In this document: one piece after another, positions 52,418 through 61,296 of the stretch
Layout of the letters: each line of letters starts with the position of its first letter
Numbering within the stretch: the stretch's first letter is position 1
Assembly: GCA_947503925.1 (NCBI GenBank)
Contig: CANNFQ010000001.1
Location: 434,001-498,000, forward strand
Reading direction: 5' to 3'
DNA: 64,000 nucleotides
From: an uncultured Paracoccaceae bacterium
GTDB taxonomy: Bacteria; Pseudomonadota; Alphaproteobacteria; Rhodobacterales; Rhodobacteraceae
The notes under the pieces: model-generated
Seen by the model: the letters and a program-made list of their open reading frames with translations, nothing else
Told to the model about the DNA's origin: nothing
The model's database searches: none
Translations under genes and position numbers: made by a program

Positions 52418-52433
52418 TACGCAGTACTACGTA
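52418..52433. promoter_or_regulatory. palindromic site TACGCAGTACTACGTA
   Basis: Sixteen-base palindrome with a single mismatched pair, in the 245-base gap between the divergent kinase and TRAP operons. Its centre is about 107 bases before the TRAP substrate-binding-protein start. A site for the adjacent LuxR-type regulator is the simplest reading. Confidence 0.55.
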
Positions 52434-52531
52434 TTTTCCAACAGAAATGCGCAGGCTAGTCTGCGCCTACGAAATCGATCTGTTCTTGCCTGAAACCTTG
52501 GGCGGGGGACAAAACTTTGGGAGGTTACTCT

Positions 52532-53614
52532 ATGGATCGTCGTTCTTTTCTTAAAAACTCAGCACTTGGTGGCGGTGCCGCAGCTGCGACAGCATTGGCT
52601 GCACCTGCCTATGCGCAGGGCAACCGAACGCTGACGCTGGTCACGACCTGGGGCCGCGGCCTTGCCGGTGTGCATGACGCGGCACAGCGCGCTGCTGATA
52701 TGATCACGGCGCTGTCAGGCGGTTCACTGACCATCGATCTGAAAGCCGCCGGCGAACTTGTTGGCGCGTTTGAAGTGTTTGACGCGGTGACATCCGGTCA
52801 GGCCGATATGTATCACGGTGCGGATTACTACTTTGTCGGCCAGCATCCGGGCTACGCATTCTTTACCTCCGTGCCGTTTGGCATGACACCGCAGGAAATC
52901 AGTAACTGGTATTATCAGGGTGAAGGCCAGGCCTTCCATGATGAGCTGGGCAGCATCTTTGGCCTGAAATCATTCCTGGCCGGGAATACGGGCCCGCAGG
53001 CTGGTGGCTGGTTCAGCAAAGAAATCGCAGGTCCAGAAGATTTCCAGGGTCTGAAGTTCCGCATGCCCGGACTGGGTGGTGAAGCCCTGGGTAAGATGGG
53101 TGCATCTGTGCAGAACCTTCCCGGTGCGGAAGTGTATCAGGCGCTGGCCTCTGGTGCCATCGACGGTACAGAATGGATCGGCCCATGGGCGGATGAAAAG
53201 GCTGGTTTCCAGGAAATCACCAAGTTCTACTATACTGCCGGTATGCATGAGCCGGGTGCGGCCCTGTCGCTGGCCACGAACCTTGACGTGTTCGAAAGCC
53301 TGAGCCCTGAGCATCAGAAGATCATCGAGATCGCATCAGGCGAAGCCCATCAGTGGAACCTGGCACAGTTCATGAACAATAACGGTTCAGCCTTGCAGCG
53401 CCTGCAGGCCGGTGGCGTAAAAGTTCTGGAATTCCCAGACAGCGTTTGGGACGCCATGGGTGCTGCGGCCCGCGAAACGCTCGACCAGTATAACGGCGAC
53501 GACATCTATGATCGTCTGCGCGCGTCTTACAATGCGTCAATGGCGGCCTCATCTGGCTGGATCCAGCAGTCCGAAGGTGCGTATCGCGCCCAGCGTGACC
53601 GCGTGATGGGCTAA
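52532..53614 (+). CDS. TRAP transporter substrate-binding protein (DctP family)
   Basis: Periplasmic ligand receptor of a TRAP transporter, 360 residues. It has a twin-arginine signal (MDRRSFLKNSALGGGAAAAT) cleaved near AYA-QG, as in the TakP/DctP subgroup for 2-oxo acids and related carboxylates. Conserved parts are FRMPGLGGEALGKMGASVQN, the ligand-carboxylate Arg in LKFRMP, and ALASGAIDGTEWIGPW. GGGAGG precedes the start at 52532. First gene of the operon with the two membrane subunits; a pair of hairpins follows its stop. Confidence 0.94.
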   Translation: MDRRSFLKNSALGGGAAAATALAAPAYAQGNRTLTLVTTWGRGLAGVHDAAQRAADMITALSGGSLTIDLKAAGELVGAFEVFDAVTSGQADMYHGADYYFVGQHPGYAFFTSVPFGMTPQEISNWYYQGEGQAFHDELGSIFGLKSFLAGNTGPQAGGWFSKEIAGPEDFQGLKFRMPGLGGEALGKMGASVQNLPGAEVYQALASGAIDGTEWIGPWADEKAGFQEITKFYYTAGMHEPGAALSLATNLDVFESLSPEHQKIIEIASGEAHQWNLAQFMNNNGSALQRLQAGGVKVLEFPDSVWDAMGAAARETLDQYNGDDIYDRLRASYNASMAASSGWIQQSEGAYRAQRDRVMG

Positions 53615-53622
53615 AGCCCTTC

Positions 53623-53692
53623 GGATCACCAGATTTGCGGTGATCCCAATGAACGTGAGGGCCCGGTGCTGTGCATTGGGCCCATCATAACA
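53623..53692 (+). repeat. intercistronic hairpins after TRAP binding-protein gene
   Basis: GGATCACC and GGTGATCC (53623-53646) form a perfect 8-pair stem. A second potential stem pairs GGGCCC with GGGCCC downstream (about 53659-53683) and is nested with CCAATG/CATTGG. There is no T run, so RNA stabilisation of the binding-protein message is more likely than full termination. Confidence 0.55.
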
Positions 53693-53745
53693 AGGGCGGC
53701 GGGGGGCTGCCCAAATCAAGCAAAATCACAATGGGGGGTTTCCAC

Positions 53746-54693
53746 ATGGGCTTGGTCGAAGCATGGGGCGGGAACGCATTTGGATGGTTCTTTGCCCATC
53801 TGATCGAGGCGTTTTATAACCTTGGTTACGCGCTGTTGCACCCAAGTGACTGGTTGGCATGGCTTCCTTATATCAACGGCAACATGCCAGAGGTGGAAAT
53901 CAAAGAATCCTTGATGCGCTTTATTTATTATGGCGCGTCGGTTGAATTCTTCTTTGTTGTCTTCGTCACTTTCCTGATCGTCACTATCATCGGCTTTGTC
54001 TCGAACCGCTTTATGTGGGGCTGCGTCCGGGTGCTGGAAGGCTTTGCCAATGGCATGGGCCGTCTGTTTGCATGGGCCGGTCTTTTGATGGTGTTGCAGC
54101 AGATCGTGATCATCTTCATGCAACGTGTTTTCGCCGTGTCAGAAATTGGCGTCGGCCTTGGGGTCACATTCACCAAGGATGTCAGCTGGTGGTCGGAAGA
54201 ACTGAAATTCTACAACGCGATGATCGTCTGCCTTTGTGTGACCTACACATTCGTGCAGGGCGGCCATGTACGGGTTGATCTGGTTTATTCTGCTGTCAGC
54301 CATCGCGCCAAACGACTGATCGACATGGTTGGGTCGCTGTTGTTCATGGTGCCAGCCGCCATTCTGACATGGCTATATGGGTGGTTTTTCCTGTGGCGGC
54401 ATTTGGTTGTGCCGAACCCGTCAGCCTCTGACACGTTAGAGCGGTTGATCACCAAGGCCCGCGCGCTGCGCTGGAACGTCGAAACCATCGGGTTTTCGCC
54501 GAATGGGTTTAACGCCTATTTCCTGTTCAAGGTTCTGCTGGTGACCTTCACCGCGCTGGTTCTGTTACAAGCGGTTGCGTTTTTCTACCGCTCCTTTCTT
54601 GAGTTCAAGGAAGGTCCCGAAAGCGAGGGCAAATTCCTCGATAAAGACCCGATCGGCGATCCAACTGCCGAACTTGTCGCAAAAATTCACTAG
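53746..54693 (+). CDS. TRAP transporter small permease, enlarged (DctQ family)
   Basis: Small membrane subunit of the TRAP system. At 315 residues it is well above the usual 160-200. An N-terminal amphipathic or membrane segment precedes helices at about 58-82, 100-122, 150-180 (VSWWSEELKFYNAMIVCLCV) and the DctQ motif VTYTFVQGGHVRVDLVYSAV. A large loop and a final helix (FLFKVLLVTFTALVLLQAVA) follow. The start at 53746 has a GGGGGG ribosome site; 53731 is an alternative. It lies 18 bases before the large permease gene. Confidence 0.85.
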   Translation: MGLVEAWGGNAFGWFFAHLIEAFYNLGYALLHPSDWLAWLPYINGNMPEVEIKESLMRFIYYGASVEFFFVVFVTFLIVTIIGFVSNRFMWGCVRVLEGFANGMGRLFAWAGLLMVLQQIVIIFMQRVFAVSEIGVGLGVTFTKDVSWWSEELKFYNAMIVCLCVTYTFVQGGHVRVDLVYSAVSHRAKRLIDMVGSLLFMVPAAILTWLYGWFFLWRHLVVPNPSASDTLERLITKARALRWNVETIGFSPNGFNAYFLFKVLLVTFTALVLLQAVAFFYRSFLEFKEGPESEGKFLDKDPIGDPTAELVAKIH

Positions 54694-54711
54694 ATCAGAG
54701 GCGAAACTCCC

Positions 54712-57066
54712 ATGCTTTTTGGACTTGATGGCATCGAGATCGGCATCATTATCGTCTTTTTGACGTTGTTCGCCGGTATCCTTTCAGGCTTTCCCGTCGC
54801 CTTTGCGATCAGTGGCTCTGCCGTGATTTCATTTGCGATCATCGCGGCTTTGGACAGTGCTGGATTGCTGATCCATGCCGCCGTTGACACCAATTCGACG
54901 GAATATGCAGCCCTTATAGCCGAAGGTGTCAGGCCGGATTCGATATCGGTGTTCCGCTTCCCCGACCTGCCCCGATACGAGGATGCATTGTTCCCGGCAG
55001 GCTGGGAACAGGCGTTGGATCGAAATGTTGGCTTTTTGGTCAACCGGATGAATGAACGTGTGCTGGCGGGGCAGTCGATTGAAACCCTGCTTGCCGTTCT
55101 TATGTTCGTGATGATGGGAATCGTGCTGGAAAGGTCGCGCATTGCAGATGAATTGTTGACTACAATGGCAAAGGTGTTTGGCCCGCTTCCTGGTGGCTTG
55201 GCGGTATCCATCGTGCTGGTGGGGGCGTTTCTGGCCGCATCCACCGGGATTGTTGGTGCGACGGTTGTGACCATGGGGTTGCTGGCGCTGCCGACCATGT
55301 TGAAGAATGGCTATTCGCCGGAATTGTCGACGGGTGTGATCGCGGCATCCGGCACTTTGGGCCAGATCATCCCGCCATCGATTGTGATCGTCCTTTTGGG
55401 CACGCTGGCCGGTGACCTTTATTCCGCCGCACAAGAAGATCGCGCAAGGCTTGCGGGTTGTTCGGATGCGCTGACCTATCTGGGGGAGCCTGCGGTTGTA
55501 TCGGTTGGCACGCTGTTTCAGGCGGCGTTGTTGCCCGGTATTCTGCTGGCCGTGCTTTATGCTGCCTATGCGTTCGGTTTTGCGATGTTCAACCCGTCCA
55601 AGGCACCTGCGGTCCAGTTGGGCGATACGGAGTCCGGCGAAAAAGCACCGGCGCGCAATGGTTTCACCTGGTTTCTGGCTGTTCCCGTTGGCCTGATCGC
55701 CCTGACGATTGGTATGGGGCAGGCCGGGCTTGTTGGAAGCCAGTCTGTGATTGTCGACAGCTTCACTGATGCCGGGCAAACCGCGTCGCTGCGGACGCGC
55801 GTCAGTGATGACTGTGCGACCTCCATGATCGAATTGCACGGGCAGGTAGCCTGGGAGGCCGCATTGGCCGAACAGGCCGCGATTGATGAGGCGGGCGGTG
55901 TCGAACAGGCCCGCGCCCTGTCGGATGAAGAACGCGCCGCATTGGTCGAGGCCCGTGTCGCGCAGGCCCCGCCGATTGGCACCGGCATTGCCGTCACGGT
56001 ACTGCTGCTCGCGCTGATGCTGGTTATTGCGCGCGGCATTGCCCCCTATGCGAACAAGGGGCCGCTGATGATCGGCGCGTTTGGGCTTTTCATGCTGCTT
56101 GTCGTGGATGTGTTGATCATCGGGCCGCTGACGACGCCAGGTGCGACCACATTGATGATCGCTATTCCGCTTTTGATTGCCTTTGTCGGGTTGCGCACGG
56201 CGGCTGGTTACCTTGCTGGCAATGAAATCCTGCGCGTCGTGTTCCCGCCGCTTGTTTTGATTGTGGCCGTGCTGGGTTCGATCCTGGGTGGGATTACAAA
56301 CCCGACCCCGGCGGCGGCACTTGGTGCCGGTGGCGCGATCCTGCTTGCCACATATCGTAAGCTGCAGGATCAAGGCCGGTCTGGTCGCCTAGTTCTGCTG
56401 ACGGCGGGTGCCATCGTGCTGATGCTGATCATCGGTGTGAATTTCGATATGCGGTTGGGCCAAGAGGTCGTGCTGCTGGAAAATCGGATTGCCTATATCG
56501 TTGCATTCGGGTGTTTCCTTTTTGCGATGTTCGGTCTGATCTGGTCTTGCGGTGTATTGCTGAGCGGCGGTGTTCTGACCCCGGTTGTACGCGAAACGGC
56601 CAAGGTGACATCGATGGTGTTTACCATTTTGATCGGGTCGCAATTGCTAAATCTTGTACTGATCTCATTCGGGGGCGAGCATTACATCCAGCAATTCCTT
56701 CGCTCGTTTGACAGCGAATTGCAGGTGTTCCTGCTGGTCATGCTGGTCCTTTTTGTGCTGGGCTTCGTGCTGGACTTTTTGGAAATCATCTACATCGTGA
56801 TCCCGATTGTAGGGCCGGTGATCTATGGTGGTACATTTGATCCCAAATGGGTGACGATCATGATCGCGGTGAATTTGCAGACCTCGTTCCTGACCCCGCC
56901 ATTTGGCTTTGCCTTGTTTTATCTGCGGGGGGTGGCGCCAAAATCGATCACCACCGGTCAGATCTATAGAGGGGTGATGCCGTTCATTGGGATCCAGGTT
57001 GCCGGGCTGTTGCTGCTTTGGATGTTCCCGGGTGTGGTGACCATTGTCCCGAACCTGCTGAATTAG
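54712..57066 (+). CDS. TRAP transporter large permease, enlarged (DctM family)
   Basis: Main transport subunit, 784 residues against about 430 for standard DctM. The conserved DctM core appears in two pieces. The N-terminal part (FLTLFAGILSGFPVAFAISG, then LAVLMFVMMGIVLERSRIAD and ATVVTMGLLALPTMLKNGYS) and the C-terminal part (IGSQLLNLVLISFGGEHYI, FVLDFLEIIYIVIPIVGPVI, LQTSFLTPPFGFALFYLRGV) are both intact. Between them are extra helices and a soluble, acidic loop at about 365-425. A further polar insert sits at about 55-110. It is the last gene of the operon. Confidence 0.9.
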   Translation: MLFGLDGIEIGIIIVFLTLFAGILSGFPVAFAISGSAVISFAIIAALDSAGLLIHAAVDTNSTEYAALIAEGVRPDSISVFRFPDLPRYEDALFPAGWEQALDRNVGFLVNRMNERVLAGQSIETLLAVLMFVMMGIVLERSRIADELLTTMAKVFGPLPGGLAVSIVLVGAFLAASTGIVGATVVTMGLLALPTMLKNGYSPELSTGVIAASGTLGQIIPPSIVIVLLGTLAGDLYSAAQEDRARLAGCSDALTYLGEPAVVSVGTLFQAALLPGILLAVLYAAYAFGFAMFNPSKAPAVQLGDTESGEKAPARNGFTWFLAVPVGLIALTIGMGQAGLVGSQSVIVDSFTDAGQTASLRTRVSDDCATSMIELHGQVAWEAALAEQAAIDEAGGVEQARALSDEERAALVEARVAQAPPIGTGIAVTVLLLALMLVIARGIAPYANKGPLMIGAFGLFMLLVVDVLIIGPLTTPGATTLMIAIPLLIAFVGLRTAAGYLAGNEILRVVFPPLVLIVAVLGSILGGITNPTPAAALGAGGAILLATYRKLQDQGRSGRLVLLTAGAIVLMLIIGVNFDMRLGQEVVLLENRIAYIVAFGCFLFAMFGLIWSCGVLLSGGVLTPVVRETAKVTSMVFTILIGSQLLNLVLISFGGEHYIQQFLRSFDSELQVFLLVMLVLFVLGFVLDFLEIIYIVIPIVGPVIYGGTFDPKWVTIMIAVNLQTSFLTPPFGFALFYLRGVAPKSITTGQIYRGVMPFIGIQVAGLLLLWMFPGVVTIVPNLLN

Positions 57067-57135
57067 CAACTGTAAATCGCGGCAGCAATGGGCGCCGATC
57101 GCCGCCTGAGAAATACATCTGTTGTGTCTTTTATT

Positions 57136-59184
57136 TTATGATGCCATGCGCGGTTTTGCCGTGCTTGGCATCGCTATCTTACGCATCTGGTCGCGGTTCA
57201 TCGGTTTACCAAAATAGTAACCTTGCACCTCTGCGCAATTCTCGGACAGTAGGAATGCCAGCTCGTCTTCGTCTTCGACACCTTCTGCAAGTACCGGGAT
57301 CTGCATTGCCTTTGCCATCATGATCGTTGCCCGAATGATTGCCGCCCGTTTGCTGTCCTGATGCACGCCAGAAACGAAACTGCGATCGATCTTGATCTTG
57401 TCAAAAGGGAAAGCCTGCAAGGTGGCCAGTGATGAATAACCGGTTCCGAAATCGTCCATGGCCACCCGGACCCCCATTGCCTTGATCCGGTCGATGACAG
57501 AGCGGGTGATGGCATGGTCGCGGATGACGCTGGCCTCTGTGATTTCAAGCTCAAGCCGATCACTGTCCAGCTCGCTTCGGTCCAATGCGTCGGCTACTTG
57601 TTCAACGAAACCGGTTTGCAGCATCTGTTGTGGGGCGACATTGACGGCGATCCGATAGGGGTGTTCCCAACGCGCTGCTTCCTCGCAGGCGGTACGGAGC
57701 ACCCAGCTACCAATTTCGCAGATCAGGCCGGTTTCTTCGGCAATGGGAATGAAGAAATCCGGACTAACCCGTCCCCTAATAGGGTGGTTCCATCTGATCA
57801 ATGCCTCGAATCCGACAGGTGCGTGGCTGGTGATGTCGTTCTGCAATTGGTAATGGAGCTCGAACTGCTTTTCTTCGACCGCGATCAGCAGATCGGCATT
57901 CAAAGCGGTGCGCGCCCGATCATCTGCATACATTTCCGGCTTGAAAGCGACGATGGCGCTGTTACCCGTCTTTTTGGCGCGATACATCGCGATGTCGGAA
58001 TAGTCCTTGATCAAGGCCAGATCGGTGCCATCCTGCGGTGCGCAGGACAATCCAATGCTTACCCCAAGGTGCAAGCTCAGGTCATGATGCGCGATGGGGC
58101 GCAGAACCTGCGTGCGCAAGCGCTGCGCAAATTCCTGGACGTCATCTTCGCAATTGATATCTGTTTTGAGCGCTACAAATTCATCCCCACCGGTGCGGGC
58201 GATAAATTCATCATCTTTAAGTACATTTGACATCCGTTCGGTCACGGCGATCAAGACCGAATCACCGGCATTATGCCCATGCAGATCATTGATTTGCTTG
58301 AACATATCCAGATCAAGCGTCAGTACCGCCACACTGCAATTTTCCAGATTTGTCAGGGCTGCGATGTCGTTGATCTTTGCCTGAAGCGCCTGCCGGTTGG
58401 GCAGGTGGGTCAGCGGATCGGTTAGCGCCATCTGCTGCAATCTGCGTTTGGAATCCTGGGCCAGATGCGCCTCTATCATGAAGGCGGTCATGCCCATCAT
58501 CAGTATGAAAATGATCAGGCCCAATACGACCATCGCCAAGGAAGTATCTGACAATGGGCTGTCCGGGACCACAATGGTCGGGTTCAGCTCCAACGTAATC
58601 GCGGCCATTCCGGTGAAATGCATCGAGCCGATCGACAGCACCATGGCCACTGCACCGCCTAGCCAGCAATATCTTGTGATCGGACGCTTGATCCGGTGAA
58701 ATGACAACGCACCAAGGCCCGCACCGAGGATAATGGAGGCCAATAGCAGATCGATCTGCCAACTGATTTCACCAGGGATCAAAAACGCGGACATCCCCAG
58801 ATAATGCATTGCCGCGATCGACAGCCCAAAGAGTAACCCGCCCATTTCGGCGCAGCGGTCATGGAATTTTGCAACCGAAACGATGAGAGACAGGACCACC
58901 CCCGCAATGGCAACTATCAGTGAGGCCCCAGTCAACACCGGTTCATACCCGTGTTCGATCCCCGGTTCATAGGCCAGCATTGCGATGAAATGGGTTGACC
59001 AGATCATGCCGCCGCCGACGATTCCGGTCAGGACGATCTGTATGGACCGCGCTCCGACCGCCATCTGATGCAAACGCAGCGTAAGTCGCACTGTCAGAAT
59101 TGATCCCGCCAGACACACTGCGGCTGCAACGACAACAAGCCACAAAACATGCTCGTCCGTGAAACAGCCCGCGATTCTTAGCAT
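57136..59184 (-). CDS. MHYT-GGDEF-EAL cyclic-di-GMP enzyme
   Basis: Membrane-bound protein of 682 residues for cyclic-di-GMP turnover. Residues 1-235 form the seven-helix MHYT sensor with repeated motifs THFIAMLAYEP, MHYLGMSAFLI and MHFTGMAAITL, thought to bind metal and gas ligands. The GGDEF domain (about 265-420) has an intact RTGGDEFVALK active site. The EAL domain (about 435-680) has GFEALIRWNHP, DDFGTGYSS and IKIDRSFVSG, so both synthesis and hydrolysis are possible. The ATG at 59184 has GGAGGAG upstream. Confidence 0.94.
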   Translation of the reverse strand: MLRIAGCFTDEHVLWLVVVAAAVCLAGSILTVRLTLRLHQMAVGARSIQIVLTGIVGGGMIWSTHFIAMLAYEPGIEHGYEPVLTGASLIVAIAGVVLSLIVSVAKFHDRCAEMGGLLFGLSIAAMHYLGMSAFLIPGEISWQIDLLLASIILGAGLGALSFHRIKRPITRYCWLGGAVAMVLSIGSMHFTGMAAITLELNPTIVVPDSPLSDTSLAMVVLGLIIFILMMGMTAFMIEAHLAQDSKRRLQQMALTDPLTHLPNRQALQAKINDIAALTNLENCSVAVLTLDLDMFKQINDLHGHNAGDSVLIAVTERMSNVLKDDEFIARTGGDEFVALKTDINCEDDVQEFAQRLRTQVLRPIAHHDLSLHLGVSIGLSCAPQDGTDLALIKDYSDIAMYRAKKTGNSAIVAFKPEMYADDRARTALNADLLIAVEEKQFELHYQLQNDITSHAPVGFEALIRWNHPIRGRVSPDFFIPIAEETGLICEIGSWVLRTACEEAARWEHPYRIAVNVAPQQMLQTGFVEQVADALDRSELDSDRLELEITEASVIRDHAITRSVIDRIKAMGVRVAMDDFGTGYSSLATLQAFPFDKIKIDRSFVSGVHQDSKRAAIIRATIMMAKAMQIPVLAEGVEDEDELAFLLSENCAEVQGYYFGKPMNRDQMRKIAMPSTAKPRMAS

Positions 59185-59278
59185 CAACTCCTCCGACTCA
59201 TCCGGATAGGAGCTAAAGTGATCTACCTAAGAACTGGTTATTATCAGCTATATTTTCGGGGCGGCCTCCGACGGCGCG

Positions 59279-60085
59279 TCATCTACGACCGTCCGGCAGG
59301 CTTATCCGCGCGACCTGTTCGGCGATTGGATCATTTGACAGCGGATGCTCATCGGCGTCGTAGTCGTTTGGGTCACCCAAGGGGCGCCAGTCGCCATTGC
59401 CGTAGACTTCCAACCCTTTGAAATTCGCCTTGTACCCCATCTTTGGGCTGCCCGGCACCCAATAGCCCAAATAGACATAAGGTAAGCCCAAATCGCTGGC
59501 GATGGCGATATGATCGAGGATAATATACGTCCCGAGCGAGAGCTTCTCGAGCCTGGGATCAAAGAAGGAATAGACCATCGATAACCCGTCATCGAGGATA
59601 TCCGTCAGGCAGACCGCGCGCAGCTGGCCATCATCTTCGTATTCGATCAACCGTGATCGGATTGGTGTTTCTTCGACCATAGCCGCAAATTCGAACATAT
59701 CCATATCCGCCATGCCCCCGGCTGCATGTCGCCCATCAAGGTATTTGCGGAAAAGTGTGTATTGTTCTTCGGTCGCCCAAGGTGATGTCGCTCGCCGTTT
59801 GAGATGCTCTGCCCGCCGTTGCACCCGCCGCTGGCTGCGGTTGGGCGCATAAAGTGAAACATCGATCCGCGCTGACATGCAGGCTGAACATTCCGCGCAG
59901 GAAGGCCGATAAAGCACGTTTTGGGACCGTCGAAACCCCTGTTTTGAAAGGGAATCGTTCAGTTTCGCTGCCGTGTCACCCTGCAATGCTGTGAACAGCT
60001 TACGTTCCATCCGCCCTTCAAGATAGGGACATGGCTGTGGTGCCGTCACGTAGAATTGTGGAGCGATTGGTAGCGTATGGCGCAT
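59279..60085 (-). CDS. bpt: aspartate/glutamate leucyltransferase
   Basis: Transfers Leu from leucyl-tRNA to proteins with N-terminal Asp or Glu, marking them for ClpAP degradation by the N-degron pathway. It has 268 residues. The N-terminal zinc-like cysteines are in [15 protein letters not shown] and [17 protein letters not shown]. The C-terminal GNAT-fold part has [22 protein letters not shown] and [18 protein letters not shown]. It is convergent-neutral with neighbours and appears to be a single gene. Confidence 0.93.
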   Translation of the reverse strand: MRHTLPIAPQFYVTAPQPCPYLEGRMERKLFTALQGDTAAKLNDSLSKQGFRRSQNVLYRPSCAECSACMSARIDVSLYAPNRSQRRVQRRAEHLKRRATSPWATEEQYTLFRKYLDGRHAAGGMADMDMFEFAAMVEETPIRSRLIEYEDDGQLRAVCLTDILDDGLSMVYSFFDPRLEKLSLGTYIILDHIAIASDLGLPYVYLGYWVPGSPKMGYKANFKGLEVYGNGDWRPLGDPNDYDADEHPLSNDPIAEQVARISLPDGRR

Positions 60086-60142
60086 GAGTGGTTCCGCATT
60101 GGTTCATCAAAGATTAACAATGCTTCCCGCCTGCGCCAAGCC

Positions 60143-60170
60143 CCTCACTTAACAACAGGTTAATGTGAGG
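60143..60170. repeat. hairpin upstream of bpt
   Basis: CCTCAC-TTAAC and GTTAA-T-GTGAGG pair with one bulge, in the gap between bpt and the downstream end of the next gene. It may be the terminator for the minus-strand gene ending at 60214. Confidence 0.45.
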
Positions 60171-60213
60171 AGTAGGGGTGGGGTTTGCGCATTTCATCCG
60201 ACTGTTGCGGACC

Positions 60214-60696
60214 TTATCGTTGGGCGGATTCTGTCAGCGCTTCGGCCGGGGTTTTGTCCAGATTAGTCACCCGGCGCGCCCGTTCTTCCAGAAAGTCATC
60301 GAATTCAGACTTGTCCTTTGCCGCCCGCAGGCGTCCAAGGAAGTTGTCAAAACGTTCCTGTTCGTCCTCAAGCCGCTTCAACGTATCGGAGCGGTAGGCG
60401 TCAAAGCTTGCATTGCCGCTGCCGCGCTTGCCAGCCTCGGGTGCCAGTGACATCAGTGTTTGAAGCGAAGGCGTGGCAGCACCAGCGGCCCAGCCGCCAG
60501 GTGCAAAGCCGCCCCGCCAGCCAAGAACCAGCGCCACGATGATCCCGCCAACGAGCGAGGCGCTAAAAGCCAGAATCACGGCCAGGATGCCAAAGATTCC
60601 AAAGAAGATGGTGGACAGGACCTGAACGGGCACGGGCATGGCGTACGCTTGGGGTGGTGGTGACGGGTTTTCTGTTGTCATATCTATGCTTGTCAT
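60214..60696 (-). CDS. membrane protein with DUF2852-like C-terminal helix
   Basis: Protein of 160 residues. A polar N-terminus precedes one or two hydrophobic helices (VLSTIFFGIFGILAVILAF, then LVGGIIVALVLGW). The C-terminal half is a charged coiled coil (FDAYRSDTLKRLEDEQERFD and LRAAKDKSEFDDFLEERAR) that is closely similar to the same region of the neighbour at 60751-61188, so the two are paralogues. DUF2852 proteins have no known function. Confidence 0.75.
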   Translation of the reverse strand: MTSIDMTTENPSPPPQAYAMPVPVQVLSTIFFGIFGILAVILAFSASLVGGIIVALVLGWRGGFAPGGWAAGAATPSLQTLMSLAPEAGKRGSGNASFDAYRSDTLKRLEDEQERFDNFLGRLRAAKDKSEFDDFLEERARRVTNLDKTPAEALTESAQR

Positions 60697-60712
60697 GATG
60701 GTTTTCCTGAAT

Positions 60713-60746
60713 AAAAAATGGGCCCCCGGATCGGGAGCCCATTTTT
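60713..60746. terminator. terminator between the two DUF2852-type genes
   Basis: AAAAATGGGC and GCCCATTTTT flank a GC-rich stem centre. On the minus strand it follows the 60751 stop by a few bases and ends in TTTTT, so the two paralogous genes are probably separate transcripts or attenuated. Confidence 0.75.
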
Positions 60747-60750
60747 GGTT

Positions 60751-61188
60751 TTAGGCCGCTGAGTTGTCGTCTTGAGGCGCGTCATTGTCTTTTGAGGCCC
60801 GGGCACGATCATTCATGAATTCATCGAACTCGGCTTTGTCCTTGGCTTCGCGCAGCCGCTTGAGGAAATCCTCGAACCGGTCTTGTTCTTCTTCCAGCCG
60901 GCGCAGGGTTTCGTTCTTGTACGCGTCGAATGCGCTGTTGCCGGAAGATTTGCCCATGTGGCGGGCGCGGGTCCGGGTCATGCCGGTGCAGGATTTGTTA
61001 AACATGCGTTTGCTCCAGATCATGTAGGCAAGAAGGGCGAGGCCGATGGGCCAGAAGAAGATGAAGCCCAGGACCATGGCGGCGATCCAGGCGCCTTTGC
61101 CCCGCTCGTCCAGCCAGGCTTCGGCCCGGGCAAAAAACCCAGGGCGGGTGTTATATGCCATCGGGGAATGGGTGGTTGCGGTGTTCAT
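60751..61188 (-). CDS. DUF2852 family membrane protein
   Basis: Protein of 145 residues of the DUF2852 family, common in Rhodobacteraceae. An N-terminal amphipathic region (FFARAEAWLDERGKGAWIAA) leads into a membrane helix (VLGFIFFWPIGLALLAYMIW). The C-terminal helix (NSAFDAYKNETLRRLEEEQD, FEDFLKRLREAKDKAEFDEF) ends in an acidic tail. It may be an envelope scaffold, but no function is known. Confidence 0.82.
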   Translation of the reverse strand: MNTATTHSPMAYNTRPGFFARAEAWLDERGKGAWIAAMVLGFIFFWPIGLALLAYMIWSKRMFNKSCTGMTRTRARHMGKSSGNSAFDAYKNETLRRLEEEQDRFEDFLKRLREAKDKAEFDEFMNDRARASKDNDAPQDDNSAA

Positions 61189-61296
61189 GGTCGGCTCCTT
61201 ATCAGTCCGTTTGCGTTAATGTGAATGCCTTTCACATGATTAGATATCGGGAGGGTGAGCCTGATCTTCAAGGGTTAATGTGAAGGTTTTTTACAT

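Noticed and set aside
54829-56373. 514-codon open frame on the minus strand
   Set aside because: It lies wholly antisense to the TRAP large permease, is rich in His, Gln and Arg as expected from the complement of membrane-protein codons, and has no domain or ribosome site.
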